Assembly: GCA_014237395.1 (NCBI GenBank)
Contig: JABZFP010000030.1
Span: 806,001 to 870,000 of the forward strand
DNA length: 64,000 bases
Reading direction: 5' to 3'
Source of the DNA: Desulfobacteraceae bacterium
Lineage (GTDB): Bacteria; Desulfobacterota; Desulfobacteria; Desulfobacterales; UBA5852
Shown: in pieces, positions 52,801-60,865 of the stretch
Layout of the letters: each line of letters opens with the position of its first letter
Position numbering within the stretch: the stretch's first letter is position 1
The notes under the pieces: generated by a model
Databases searched by the model: none
What the model was told of the DNA's origin: nothing
The model's input: only the letters and a program-made list of their open reading frames with translations
Program-made: the position numbers and the translations under genes

Positions 52801-53582
52801 TTCAGCTCGTCTTCAAACTGGTGGAAAACCGCTTCGTCCAGCATGAACATCAAGGACATGCCGGCCGAGTCGCGGCCCCTGACCTCCAGATGATCGATGC
52901 TGTTCAGGACGGCATTGATGTTGTAGAAGACTTCGACGGTTTCGGGGGTGGTGCCGTTGTGTCCGGCCGCCATCAGGGTTTCGATTTTCTCCATATTGGC
53001 CAGCAGTTCACGATCGAGGCACCAGGCGATATCCGCCAGGGTTTCAAGGTGCCCCGAAACACATTCCCCCTCGGCGGCGTGCAGATGGCCCAATTGGGCC
53101 GCGAGAAGGCGCTGTTCTTCGATAAGGAAGGTTTGCATCCGAGCCGCCAGCGCTCCCAGACGGCGACGTTGTCCGTCATCGCTGAATAATTTGTAAAAGG
53201 CCGATTTGTGTTTGAAGCTGTCGGCGGCGTTTTTCAGCGATTGCAGGTGGGCTTCGCCTCCCAGAAAGGCATCCGCCAGGGCCAGCCCTTTTTGCCGGCA
53301 GGCATCGAGGCCGTGGGCCATACAGATATCCAGCAGCGCCTCCATCTGGTCGACGGTCGTCTCGTCGGTGGCATTGTTGCCCCCTTTGACCGCCACAATT
53401 CCGGCCAGCCCGCAGCCGAGCCATGACAGGCGCAGTGGGAAAAAAACGACGGCCCCCTCGGGGACGGCTGCCAGATGACGCCCCCAGAAAACAGGTCGAC
53501 GGCCCCAGCGGGCCATGGTCGTCATCGCCAAGCCAAGCCGGCGGCGAGCGCTGGATGAAGCGGTGTGCGTGTAGGGTATCAT
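49812..53582 (-). CDS. giant GlmS-like glutaminase/SIS-domain protein
   Basis: A 1256-residue relative of glucosamine-6-phosphate synthase (GlmS is ~610). The catalytic-type Cys57 (CGLAGIVAVKGG) follows a 56-residue leader. After a helical insert (~75-220) the glutaminase domain resumes with LNSIDHLEVRGRDSAG (226-241), SHTRWASVG (347-355), LNGDIDN (384-390) and STDT (410-413). Two SIS domains follow (IGQGTAGVAA 621-630, ISQSGTTTDT 678-687; GSGPNKASADE ~807-817), the first preceded by FPHYFLKEISEAPESV. About 320 extra C-terminal residues are unlike GlmS. Translation is coupled to kdsB by a 4-bp overlap, which supports this start. Likely a sugar-phosphate aminotransferase or isomerase for envelope sugars. 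Confidence 0.85.
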   Translation of the reverse strand: MIPYTHTASSSARRRLGLAMTTMARWGRRPVFWGRHLAAVPEGAVVFFPLRLSWLGCGLAGIVAVKGGNNATDETTVDQMEALLDICMAHGLDACRQKGLALADAFLGGEAHLQSLKNAADSFKHKSAFYKLFSDDGQRRRLGALAARMQTFLIEEQRLLAAQLGHLHAAEGECVSGHLETLADIAWCLDRELLANMEKIETLMAAGHNGTTPETVEVFYNINAVLNSIDHLEVRGRDSAGMSLMFMLDEAVFHQFEDELKQHADPDMHGNMCRRAQQSVLGNRGMDIHTAADADGRPYVTISIVYKVAAEIGSLGDNIRFIRNEIRNDPILQKLAGCRRRHHTVSSHTRWASVGAINEANCHPLDARTMRHPEGLQGPMHVCLNGDIDNFMALKATFETGGDQIQEEISTDTKIIPLQISQHLSQGHDLVEAFRRAVNDFEGSHAISMHTALAPGKLFLAQRGSGQAIFIGLARDHYMPTSEVYGFIEQTQRYLKMDGEKIVEGRQGPTQGQIFVLDQNTVGGCGGIQAMYYDGTPIILQDADIKQTALTSRDINRQDFPHYFLKEISEAPESVAKTLYNRWKIKDSRQNTWAIDLDTAVVPPDLRRAVAEGRIRRIYFIGQGTAGVAALACANLLAYYLDDPALQINALKASELSGFMLDATDAGRMMEDALVIAISQSGTTTDTNRTVDMVRERGARTLAIVNRRDSDLTFKVDGVIYTSSGRDIEMSVASTKAFYSQIVAGALLSLFIAGLKGRRDDAFITRELQQLLALPDQMRQVIAMQETIAASARRLAVTKTYWAAVGSGPNKASADEIRIKLSELCYKTISSDYVEDKKHIDLSSEPLIIVCAAGCRGTVIGDIIKDTAIFKAHKATPIVIADEQEDRFAPYAEDVFHVPRASEHLAPVLNTLVGHLWGYYAALAINEGSRFLYHFQEKIQRTLADSAEQGLDIYELVLEKSFRQEFAAFYGEFRQRKTHHRLPAALGLEITSDLTLLLKYLAGRLPVSDFEIDFGRKGTARNMLETFFAVMARGINAMSRPVDAIKHQAKTVTVGTSRISEKLEGLLFNTLAEYGLSTSQLTNRNVLVLKNLQAIVETIHGAILYRISQLDLLGEITEETSIDIIKKAGVLASIPSRVETDQRLKGTKKIIVREGNVYIGKGRKDDRSILIVPVISDRPTRSNVIEYLLLLNVRFYAAVPLADRIKALGGKYENIRSIVQENNVVWEDRLLNLIEMDELFGRSAEKIGERIVSRAT

Positions 53583-54343
53583 GCGTCATTATCCTTGCGG
53601 GTTTGGGTTAGCCAGCGGGACACGATGGCCACGTCCTCGGGGCGGTCGACGCCCAGGCTCTGATGGCGTGTTTCCACCGTGCGGATCGGGATGCCGTTTT
53701 CCAGCAGGCGCAGTTGCTCCAGCTTTTCGGTTTGTTCCAACCGGCCGGGGCCGAGGGCCACAAACCGCCTGAGGGCGGTCATGCGAAAGGCATACAGGCC
53801 GATATGCCGGAAATAGACCGCCGGTTGATCGTCCCGGGCATGGGGAATGGCCGCGCGGGAAAAATAGAGGGCATCCCCGGCGTGGTTTACGACGACCTTG
53901 ACCTGGTCGCGATCCATCCGCTGGGCCGGGTCCATGCGGCTGATCAAGGTCGCCACCTGAACGTTTTCGGCAGCGAAGGGCCGGACGAGTTCCGACAGCA
54001 TTTCCGGGTGCAGGGCCGGCTCATCACCCTGGATATTGATCACGACAGCGGTTTCGGGCAGCCCGAGATGGTCGGCGGCTTCCAGGACACGGTCCGTGCC
54101 GCTGGGGTGATCGGGCCGCGTCATGACAAAAGGAACCTGGTGGGTGTCCGCCGCTTCCGCAATGCGCCGGCTGTCGGTGGCCAATACCACCTGTTCCAGT
54201 TCCGGGCACCGGCGTGCGCGCTGGAAGACATGCCAGAACATGGGTTTTCCCAGGATAGGCGCCAAGGGTTTGCCGGGAAACCGGGTGGACCCATAGCGGG
54301 CCGGGATGATGCCGAACACCCGATTGATTTTCGTTTGTGTCAT
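53579..54343 (-). CDS. kdsB: 3-deoxy-manno-octulosonate cytidylyltransferase
   Basis: A 254-residue KdsB: IIPARYGSTRFPGKPLAPI, VVLATDSRRIAEAA, MTRPDHPSGTDRVLEAA, VINIQGDEPALHP, YFRHIGLYAFR and EKLEQLRLLENG. It activates Kdo with CTP to CMP-Kdo for lipopolysaccharide inner-core synthesis in the cytoplasm. GAGGATAA precedes the ATG. Its stop overlaps the start of the GlmS-like gene. Confidence 0.97.
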   Translation of the reverse strand: MTQTKINRVFGIIPARYGSTRFPGKPLAPILGKPMFWHVFQRARRCPELEQVVLATDSRRIAEAADTHQVPFVMTRPDHPSGTDRVLEAADHLGLPETAVVINIQGDEPALHPEMLSELVRPFAAENVQVATLISRMDPAQRMDRDQVKVVVNHAGDALYFSRAAIPHARDDQPAVYFRHIGLYAFRMTALRRFVALGPGRLEQTEKLEQLRLLENGIPIRTVETRHQSLGVDRPEDVAIVSRWLTQTRKDNDA

Positions 54344-54431
54344 ATGGCGTTATCCTCGCAGCACCTTGCGCCCTCAGCTGCCGTTTGCCGGTGAGCCGGA
54401 ACCCAATCCGATCGCAGTCCAATACGTGGCG

Positions 54432-55805
54432 TCATGATGACTTGCGGGCCGCAGCGATCCGGGGGCGGAAATATTCCTGTATCGCCAGGCGGGCGTATTC
54501 GCCGGCCCGGCGTCCAATGTATTTTTCGTGGGCCACTACGACCGATACCGCAATGGCCGTTTGGCTTGCGGTGTGCCGGGCAAATCCCACAAACCAGTCA
54601 TAGCGGGCATCGTGGGTCTTATTGTCGATGGATCCTGTTTTACCGCCAATGACGAGCTGAGACAAGACACGATCTTTGGCTCGGTTACGGAAAATTTTGC
54701 GGGCGGTTCCCCGGCTGACGGTTTCCCGCATTAATCGCTCCAGCTCCAGCGCGGTTTCGGGTGTCACGGCGCGGGCTTCCTGCTTCGGACCGGAACGATA
54801 GAGAACCCGGCCCTGGGGGCCAGTGATACGGTCCACGATGGTCGGTTCCAGGAGCATGCCCGCGTTGGGCACGACGGCCGCCAGAAGGGCGCCGTGCAAA
54901 GGGGAAATTACCGTTTGGCGGTTGAAGCCGCTGGCCACTTCAGCCCACTGGTAGGCATCGTCGGTGACGGGCGCCTGGCTTGGCGGCACGGGCAATTCAA
55001 ACGGGATAGCGCGGTTGAATCCGAAGGCGGCGGCATATTGTTCCAGTGCCTGTTGGCCCAAACAGTGGCTGCCCAGTTTGCCGAAAACCGGATTGACCGA
55101 TTCGGCGAAAGAGGCGGCCAGGGTGGTCTTGTGGGTGTAGCGATTGTTGATGTCTTTGAGCTGCGATTTGTAAAGGGTGTGCTTGGCCCCGTTGTACGTC
55201 AGTGTCGAACGGCTGGAAAGGTTACAGTGCTCCATGGCGGCGCCGGCCGTGACAATTTTAAAAATACTGGCCGCCGGAAAGTGCGGATCGAGGCAGGGGT
55301 TGCCGGCCGGATCGCGTTGATCATAGCCGACCAAGGCCAGGATGCGCCCCGAGGCGGCCTCCATGACCACGATGGCGATATAGCGCGAGGTTCGCTCGTA
55401 GAGGCGTTCGTGAAGATAGTGTTGCAAGGTCTCGTCAATGCTGGGCTCGATCGACAGTTTCTGGTCTCCCCAGCGGACGTCGAACCGTTTGGCCACCAGA
55501 TCCGACAAAGGCCGGTCGGCCAGCAGGTCTTGAACGTCGGCCTTGGAAAGCAGCGGACCGCTCGTGGTGCCCACGGCGGCTTGCGCCGGCCGGGGCGTAC
55601 CGGTCGGGGGCGGGGGCACGGCTGGTTTGTGGACGATCATCCAGAGAACCACAAGGACCGCGGCCGCCAGTATCCCACCGCGTATCAGCAGGCGATGCCG
55701 GTCGGTCCGTCCCCCCCTGCCGCGTTTGAGCTGCGTCTGGTAGTCGCGCCAACTGGGGCGTCGTCCGTTGCCGGGTGACTGTTTGTGCGGGAAATTGAAC
55801 TTCAC
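54432..55805 (-). CDS. penicillin-binding transpeptidase
   Basis: A 457-residue class B-like PBP with a basic cytoplasmic tail, one membrane helix (~43-58) and a Pro-rich linker. The transpeptidase has all three motifs: SIFK (Ser180-Lys183), SVN (236-238) and KTG (390-392). There is no obvious PBP dimerisation or glycosyltransferase domain, so it is shorter than FtsI. It crosslinks peptidoglycan in the periplasm. GTG start; there is no internal Met that would suit better. Confidence 0.87.
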   Translation of the reverse strand: MKFNFPHKQSPGNGRRPSWRDYQTQLKRGRGGRTDRHRLLIRGGILAAAVLVVLWMIVHKPAVPPPPTGTPRPAQAAVGTTSGPLLSKADVQDLLADRPLSDLVAKRFDVRWGDQKLSIEPSIDETLQHYLHERLYERTSRYIAIVVMEAASGRILALVGYDQRDPAGNPCLDPHFPAASIFKIVTAGAAMEHCNLSSRSTLTYNGAKHTLYKSQLKDINNRYTHKTTLAASFAESVNPVFGKLGSHCLGQQALEQYAAAFGFNRAIPFELPVPPSQAPVTDDAYQWAEVASGFNRQTVISPLHGALLAAVVPNAGMLLEPTIVDRITGPQGRVLYRSGPKQEARAVTPETALELERLMRETVSRGTARKIFRNRAKDRVLSQLVIGGKTGSIDNKTHDARYDWFVGFARHTASQTAIAVSVVVAHEKYIGRRAGEYARLAIQEYFRPRIAAARKSS

Positions 55806-55964
55806 CGTTTATTGATATCGATTCGCCGGCGCCGCACGTATTCGCTTCGGGCCGGCGTCCTTTGAGTTTTGATCAAGCCCGCGCCAGGCGATGTGGCCCG
55901 CTGGCTTGAATTAAATCGCCGCCGCAAGGCGAGGGAAACCGCCGATCACAGGTTTCAACGGGTC

Positions 55965-57887
55965 CTAACTGATGCGCGCGCCGGGCCGGGCCGGTTTGTC
56001 CACGCTTGAAATGGTGCACTGGTCACCGTCTACGGCGGCGAGAAGCATGCCCTGGGATTCAATCCCCATAAGTTTTGCGGGTTTCAGGTTGGCGACAATG
56101 ATGACCTGCTTTCCAACGAGCGTTTCCGGGCGATAAAAAGTGGCAATGCCGGCCACGATGGTGCGGCGCTCTCCCATATCCACCTCGAGTTTGAGCAGTT
56201 TTTTGGCTTTGGGAATGGCCTCCGCGGTGATGACGGTGGCCACCCGTAGATCGACGTTGGCAAAGTCGTCGATACCGATCAGGGGTCTCAGGGGCGGGGT
56301 GAGTTTTTCAGACACCGCTGTTTTCCTTTTATTTTCAGTCGTTGATGTCACATCCACTCTCGGAAAAAGGCTTTTGGATTTGGGCAGCGGGGAACCGGGC
56401 TGCAACGTTTTCCATGCGCCAATGCGATCCAGGCGATAAAAATCGGCATCGGGATCCAGACCAAGGTGCGCCTGCATTTCACGGGCGGTGTCGGGCATGA
56501 CGGGGTAGATCAGGCCAGCGATGACCCGCAACCCCTCCAACAGGTTGTAGATGACACACTCGAGCTGCTTGCGGCTCGATGGGCGTTTGGCCAGTTCCCA
56601 GGGGGCCGATACGTCGATGCATTTGTTCAGACAGCCGATGAAGGCCCACACCGCGATAAGCCCCTTGTGAAATTCGAAGCGGTCCATGGTCTGTTCGAAT
56701 TCGGTCATGGCACGGGCGGCCTCTGCTTCCAGATCGAGGTGCATCTCTTTGTCGACACTGGGATCGATGGGGGGGACCTGGCCGTCAAAGTATTTGTGGG
56801 CCATGGCGAGTACGCGGGAAAAGAGATTGCCCAGGTCATTGGCCAGATCGCTGTTGATCCGTTGCACAAAGGCGTCTTCGGAAAAACTGGAATCCAGCCC
56901 GAAGACCATGTCCCGCATGAGGAAAAACCGGAAGGCGTCTAGACCATAGGTGGTTTTCAGGGCCAGGGGTTCCACCACGTTGCCGATGGTTTTGGACATT
57001 TTGGTCTGATCGACATTCCAGTAGCCATGCACGTTGAGATGCCGATAAACGGGGATGCCGGCGGCCTTCAGCATGGTTGGCCAATAAATCCCGTGCGGCT
57101 TCAGGATGTCCTTGGCCACGATGTGCTGGGCCCGGGGCCAGAATTTCTTGAAGCGGTCACCGTCCGGGTAATCCAGGGCGGACACATAATTGAGAAGGGC
57201 GTCGAACCACACGTAGGTGACATAGTTCGGGTCGAAAGGAAGCGTGATGCCCCACTGGAGGCGGCTTTTGGGGCGTGAGATGCAGAGGTCCTCCAGGGGC
57301 TCCTTTAGAAACGAGAGGACTTCGTTGCGGTAGCGTTCCGGTCGGATAAATCCCGGATTGCGGTTGATATGCTCGATAAGCCAGTCCTGGTAGCGGCTCA
57401 TGCGGAAAAAATAATTGGATTCCTTGATGACTTCCGGGGCCTTGTCGTGGTCCGGGCATTTACCGTCCACCAACTCGCGTTCGGTGTAAAACCGTTCGCA
57501 GCCGAAGCAGTACAGGCCCTCGTATTCGCTGTAGTAGATGTCCCCGTTGTCATATATTTTCTGGAGGATCTGCTCGACCACGGCCATATGTGAGGGATTG
57601 GTCGTACGAATGAAGGCGTCGTTGCTGATATTGAGTTCGGGCCACAGATTCTGGAAGAGCGCGCTGATGTGATCCACGTAGGCTTTGGGGGTCATCCCGC
57701 TGTCTTTGGCGGCCTGGACGATTTTATCGCCATGCTCGTCCGTTCCCGTCAGAAAATAGGTGTCACAGTCCCGCATGGTCTGAAAGCGCCGGGCAACATC
57801 CGCCACGATAGTGGTGTAGGCATGCCCCAGATGGGGTTTGGCATTCACATAATAGATCGGTGTCGTGATGTAGAAGGGTTCAGTCAT
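55965..57887 (-). CDS. metG: methionyl-tRNA synthetase
   Basis: A 640-residue class I synthetase: ITTPIYYVNAKPHLGHAYTT (HLGH signature), a zinc-knuckle region (CFGCERFYTERELVDGKCPDHD), KMSKTIGNVVEP (KMSKS-type loop), an anticodon domain, and a C-terminal tRNA-binding OB fold (FANVDLRVATVITAEAIPKA, IVANLKPAKLMGIESQGMLL). The start at 57887 opens MTEPFYITTPIYY with GGAG upstream inside the end of ricT. Confidence 0.97.
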   Translation of the reverse strand: MTEPFYITTPIYYVNAKPHLGHAYTTIVADVARRFQTMRDCDTYFLTGTDEHGDKIVQAAKDSGMTPKAYVDHISALFQNLWPELNISNDAFIRTTNPSHMAVVEQILQKIYDNGDIYYSEYEGLYCFGCERFYTERELVDGKCPDHDKAPEVIKESNYFFRMSRYQDWLIEHINRNPGFIRPERYRNEVLSFLKEPLEDLCISRPKSRLQWGITLPFDPNYVTYVWFDALLNYVSALDYPDGDRFKKFWPRAQHIVAKDILKPHGIYWPTMLKAAGIPVYRHLNVHGYWNVDQTKMSKTIGNVVEPLALKTTYGLDAFRFFLMRDMVFGLDSSFSEDAFVQRINSDLANDLGNLFSRVLAMAHKYFDGQVPPIDPSVDKEMHLDLEAEAARAMTEFEQTMDRFEFHKGLIAVWAFIGCLNKCIDVSAPWELAKRPSSRKQLECVIYNLLEGLRVIAGLIYPVMPDTAREMQAHLGLDPDADFYRLDRIGAWKTLQPGSPLPKSKSLFPRVDVTSTTENKRKTAVSEKLTPPLRPLIGIDDFANVDLRVATVITAEAIPKAKKLLKLEVDMGERRTIVAGIATFYRPETLVGKQVIIVANLKPAKLMGIESQGMLLAAVDGDQCTISSVDKPARPGARIS

Positions 57888-57891
57888 TGGA

Positions 57892-58701
57892 TTACTTTTG
57901 CTCCTTGACGATATTTTCAGGACTGAGTTCAACCTCTTTGCCCCCGTCGGACTGACGGATGACAAAGCGATTCGTATTCAGGTTATGGCGAATGACCTTG
58001 CCCAATCCTTCCGTCGTCTGGACGTTTCTCCCGATCTTGGGCAGGTTCGCCTTGAGCATTTTGTACGTTTCGTATTCGTAGGTCAGGCAGCACATCAGGC
58101 GGCCGCACTGCCCGGATATTTTGGTCGGATTGAGTGACAGCCCCTGCTCTTTGGCCATCCGAATGGATACCGGAGAAAATTTTTCCATAAACTGGGAGCA
58201 GCAGATTTCACGACCGCAGCGTCCGATGCCGCCACACATTTTGGCCTGGTTGCGGATGCCCACCTGACGCATTTCGATTTTGACGCCGATCTTTTTCACC
58301 AACATCTTCACCAGCTGGCGGAAGTCAACCCGTCCGTCGGCGGTGAAGAAAAAGGTGAGTTTGCTGGCGTCGAAGGTGCTTTCCACCGAAAACAGATTCA
58401 TCTTGAGCTTCAAACGGGCGATGCATTGCTGGCAGTAATTGTGGGCAAACTGCTCCATATCCCTGTTTTTGTCCCGTTGGGCAAAATCCTTCGGGCTGGC
58501 AAGGCGGTGGACTTTTTTCAGCGGTTTTTTCCGGGGTTCGTCCTCCCGAGCTTTGGGGGGCACCGCCACGGTGCCAAACCCCAATCCCTGCTCGGTTTCA
58601 ACGATAACATGATCGCCGAGTTCAAGAACATAGGCGCCGCAGTCAAAATCATAGATTTTACCGGCGGGCTTGAAACGGATACCGACAACTTTTTTCATCA
58701 T
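57892..58701 (-). CDS. PSP1-family protein (RicT/YaaT-like)
   Basis: A 269-residue PSP1-domain protein: VVGIRFKPAGKIYDFDCG, YCQQCIARLKLKMNLFSVE, the Cys cluster MCGGIGRCGREICCSQF and CGRLMCCLTYEYETY. In Bacillus, RicT (YaaT) joins an Fe-S-bearing complex that tunes RNase Y; in Gram-negatives the role is open. Order holB - PSP1 - metG is a common conserved neighbourhood, and the spacings of 12 and 4 bp imply one operon. Confidence 0.93.
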   Translation of the reverse strand: MMKKVVGIRFKPAGKIYDFDCGAYVLELGDHVIVETEQGLGFGTVAVPPKAREDEPRKKPLKKVHRLASPKDFAQRDKNRDMEQFAHNYCQQCIARLKLKMNLFSVESTFDASKLTFFFTADGRVDFRQLVKMLVKKIGVKIEMRQVGIRNQAKMCGGIGRCGREICCSQFMEKFSPVSIRMAKEQGLSLNPTKISGQCGRLMCCLTYEYETYKMLKANLPKIGRNVQTTEGLGKVIRHNLNTNRFVIRQSDGGKEVELSPENIVKEQK

Positions 58702-58713
58702 GCTTCGACTTCC

Positions 58714-59745
58714 TTAAACGGCTGCCAGTTGCAGCACGAGATCTTCCATGGTCAGGCGTGGATTGGCATTGGCCTCGAGATGTTGGCGGGCACGCTGGAC
58801 CGCCTTCATCCGGTCGATCAGGGCCTGGGGAGAGGTTTTGGCCGCTTCGGCCTGAACCTGGTGACGCAGGTCGCTGTTGACGATTTGTTCGGGCTGAAAG
58901 GGGAAAACGATCAAATCCCGGTACCACGTCATCAGCCATGCCAGCGTGTCAGGCAACAGCTTTTTGCCGTCGGCCAGTTTTTCGGCCAGGGCGAGCTTGG
59001 CGGTGGTCGACCGGCCGTCCAGGCGGCTGAGTTCATTGGCCAGCCAGTCCCGCCGGGGAATCCAGCCCGCTTGCACCATTTTGAGCGCGTGGGTGTAGCT
59101 TCCCTCGGCCAGGGCCGCCGCGGCCCGGGCTTCTTCCGGTGTCAGGGCGTCATCCTCCGTGAGCAGGCCGATCAGAACGTCGCGCGGCAGGGGGGAAAAC
59201 CGGATCTGCTGACAACGGGACACAATGGTGGGCAGAAGATCGGCGGTCTGCTGTGCGGTCAGGATCAGCAGGGTGTTCTCCGGGGGCTCCTCCAGGACTT
59301 TCAGCAGGGCGTTGCTTGCTTCCATATTCATGGTGTCGCTGCCGGCGATAATGACGACCCGTTTTCCCTGTTCGAAGGGTTTGATCGTCAACTGTTGGAT
59401 AAGGTCGCGAATGACCGCAATCCGAATCATGTTGCCGGAGGGCCGAAGGTGCAGAATATCGGGATGATTATCCGAAAGAATCCGACGGCATGAACGGCAT
59501 CGGCCGCAGGCGTTTATCCGGGCCGCCGGGGATGTTTCCGAAGAGGATGCCGACAACGGCTGCGGGTCGTCGCAATTGCAGGCCATTGCAAACGCCCGCG
59601 CGGTTGTTTGTTTGCCGATACCGTCAATACCCGTAAAGACAAGCGCGTGGGGAATGTGGCCCTTCCGGAGCAGGGTGGTCAGCAGGCCAATGGCCTGCTG
59701 TTGACCCCGTATCAGATCAAATCCGTGCACAGCTAAGGTCGTCAC
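58714..59745 (-). CDS. holB: DNA polymerase III delta-prime subunit
   Basis: A 343-residue clamp-loader subunit: LIRGQQQAIGLLTTLLRKGHIPHALVFTG, P-loop-like GIDGIGKQTTAR, the zinc module CGRCRSCRRI, NMEASNALLKVLEEPPENTLLIL and IVSRCQQIRF. It stays in the replisome clamp loader. GTG start with GGGGG upstream, 8 bp after the HU/IHF gene. Confidence 0.93.
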   Translation of the reverse strand: MTTLAVHGFDLIRGQQQAIGLLTTLLRKGHIPHALVFTGIDGIGKQTTARAFAMACNCDDPQPLSASSSETSPAARINACGRCRSCRRILSDNHPDILHLRPSGNMIRIAVIRDLIQQLTIKPFEQGKRVVIIAGSDTMNMEASNALLKVLEEPPENTLLILTAQQTADLLPTIVSRCQQIRFSPLPRDVLIGLLTEDDALTPEEARAAAALAEGSYTHALKMVQAGWIPRRDWLANELSRLDGRSTTAKLALAEKLADGKKLLPDTLAWLMTWYRDLIVFPFQPEQIVNSDLRHQVQAEAAKTSPQALIDRMKAVQRARQHLEANANPRLTMEDLVLQLAAV

Positions 59746-59753
59746 CCCCGGCG

Positions 59754-60041
59754 TCAGTTGCTGAGGGGGCCGTCGACCCGTTCACGCAATTCTTTACCGG
59801 ATTTGAAAAACGGGAGCCTTTTGGGTTTGATCACGACGCGGTCGCCGGTTTTGGGGTTGCGGCCGGTGTAGCTTTTGTATTCCTTGATAAAGAAGCTGCA
59901 CAAGCCTCGGATCTCGACACGCTCACCCCGGGCCATGGCTTCCGCCATGTTATCAAAGAAAATTTGGACAACCCGGGCGGCTTCCGCCTTGGACATATTC
60001 GCTTCGGCTTTGAGCGCCGAGATGAGTTCCAGTTTATTCAT
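59754..60041 (-). CDS. HU/IHF-family DNA-binding protein
   Basis: A 95-residue nucleoid protein: NKLELISALKAEANMSKAEAARVVQIFFDNM, ERVEIRGLCSFFIKEYKSYTGRNPKTGD and VVIKPKRLPFFKSGKELRE. The GRNPKTG arm contains the Pro that intercalates in DNA. Homology does not separate HU from IHF here. AAGGAGG precedes the ATG. It heads the holB-PSP1-metG operon. Confidence 0.93.
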   Translation of the reverse strand: MNKLELISALKAEANMSKAEAARVVQIFFDNMAEAMARGERVEIRGLCSFFIKEYKSYTGRNPKTGDRVVIKPKRLPFFKSGKELRERVDGPLSN

Positions 60042-60241
60042 ACTACCTCCTTGGGGTTCGGTAGCGGATTACGCGTTTGATATTGGGTTATAATTAATCA
60101 AATGCCAGTAAAAAGTCAAGGGGTTATGATGCATATCCCTTTCCGCCACCGATGGCCTGCGAATTTATCGGGCTGGCCGACACCCCCCTTTTCGTTTCGT
60201 GTGAAGGCCTGAAAAAACGGTACCTGCCGGTATCGGCGGGA

Positions 60242-60793
60242 TTAGCTGCTGCCAGGGAGAAACGGTTGCGTGCCGTCGGCCGGAATGACCTCCACATCCT
60301 GTTCGTCCACTTCGACACTGGCAAATTGCCCGAGCGCATCGATGTGGACGATCACCCGGTCACTGCCGCGGTAGCGGCTGAAGGTGCCGATGATGCCGGT
60401 AAACGGCCCGTTGACCACCATGACCCGGTCTCCTTTGCGAAATTTCGAGCCGGTCTGGACCTGGCTGTCACGGGAAACCATGATGCGCAGGGAATGGATA
60501 GTTTCGTCCGGGACGGCGACGGGGATCTGCTTGTTGCCGATCAGGCGCACGGCCCCCACCGTTTTGACGATGTCGATATGGTGGGTGGGATGCAGGTTGG
60601 ATTTGACAAACACGTACCCCGGAAAAAGGGGGACATCGATCATGACTTTGCGGTCCCGCCGTTTACTGCGCACGCGCACTTTGGGCAGGAAGACGTCATG
60701 GGCTTTTTTCGTCAGACCGTCGTGCACAACGGTTTCGAAACGGCTTCGGGTATGCAGGACGTACCAGCGCCAGGTCAGTTCATTGGAATTCAT
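60242..60793 (-). CDS. NusG-like transcription antiterminator (UpxY/RfaH type)
   Basis: A 183-residue NusG paralogue: WRWYVLHTRSRFETVVHDGLTKK, VFLPKVRVRSKRRDRKVMIDVPLFPGYVFVK and a KOW domain (FRKGDRVMVVNGPFTGIIGTFSRYRGSDRVIVHID). RfaH/UpxY proteins help polymerase read through long polysaccharide operons. It lies 73 bp downstream of lptD, consistent with an envelope role. The ATG at 60793 was chosen over a GTG at 60805. Confidence 0.88.
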   Translation of the reverse strand: MNSNELTWRWYVLHTRSRFETVVHDGLTKKAHDVFLPKVRVRSKRRDRKVMIDVPLFPGYVFVKSNLHPTHHIDIVKTVGAVRLIGNKQIPVAVPDETIHSLRIMVSRDSQVQTGSKFRKGDRVMVVNGPFTGIIGTFSRYRGSDRVIVHIDALGQFASVEVDEQDVEVIPADGTQPFLPGSS

Positions 60794-60865
60794 TATGGGG
60801 ACCACACTCCGTCGGGCCGGGCCGCAAGATGGCGGCGCCGCACCGGTATATCGTTTTGCGGGTTG

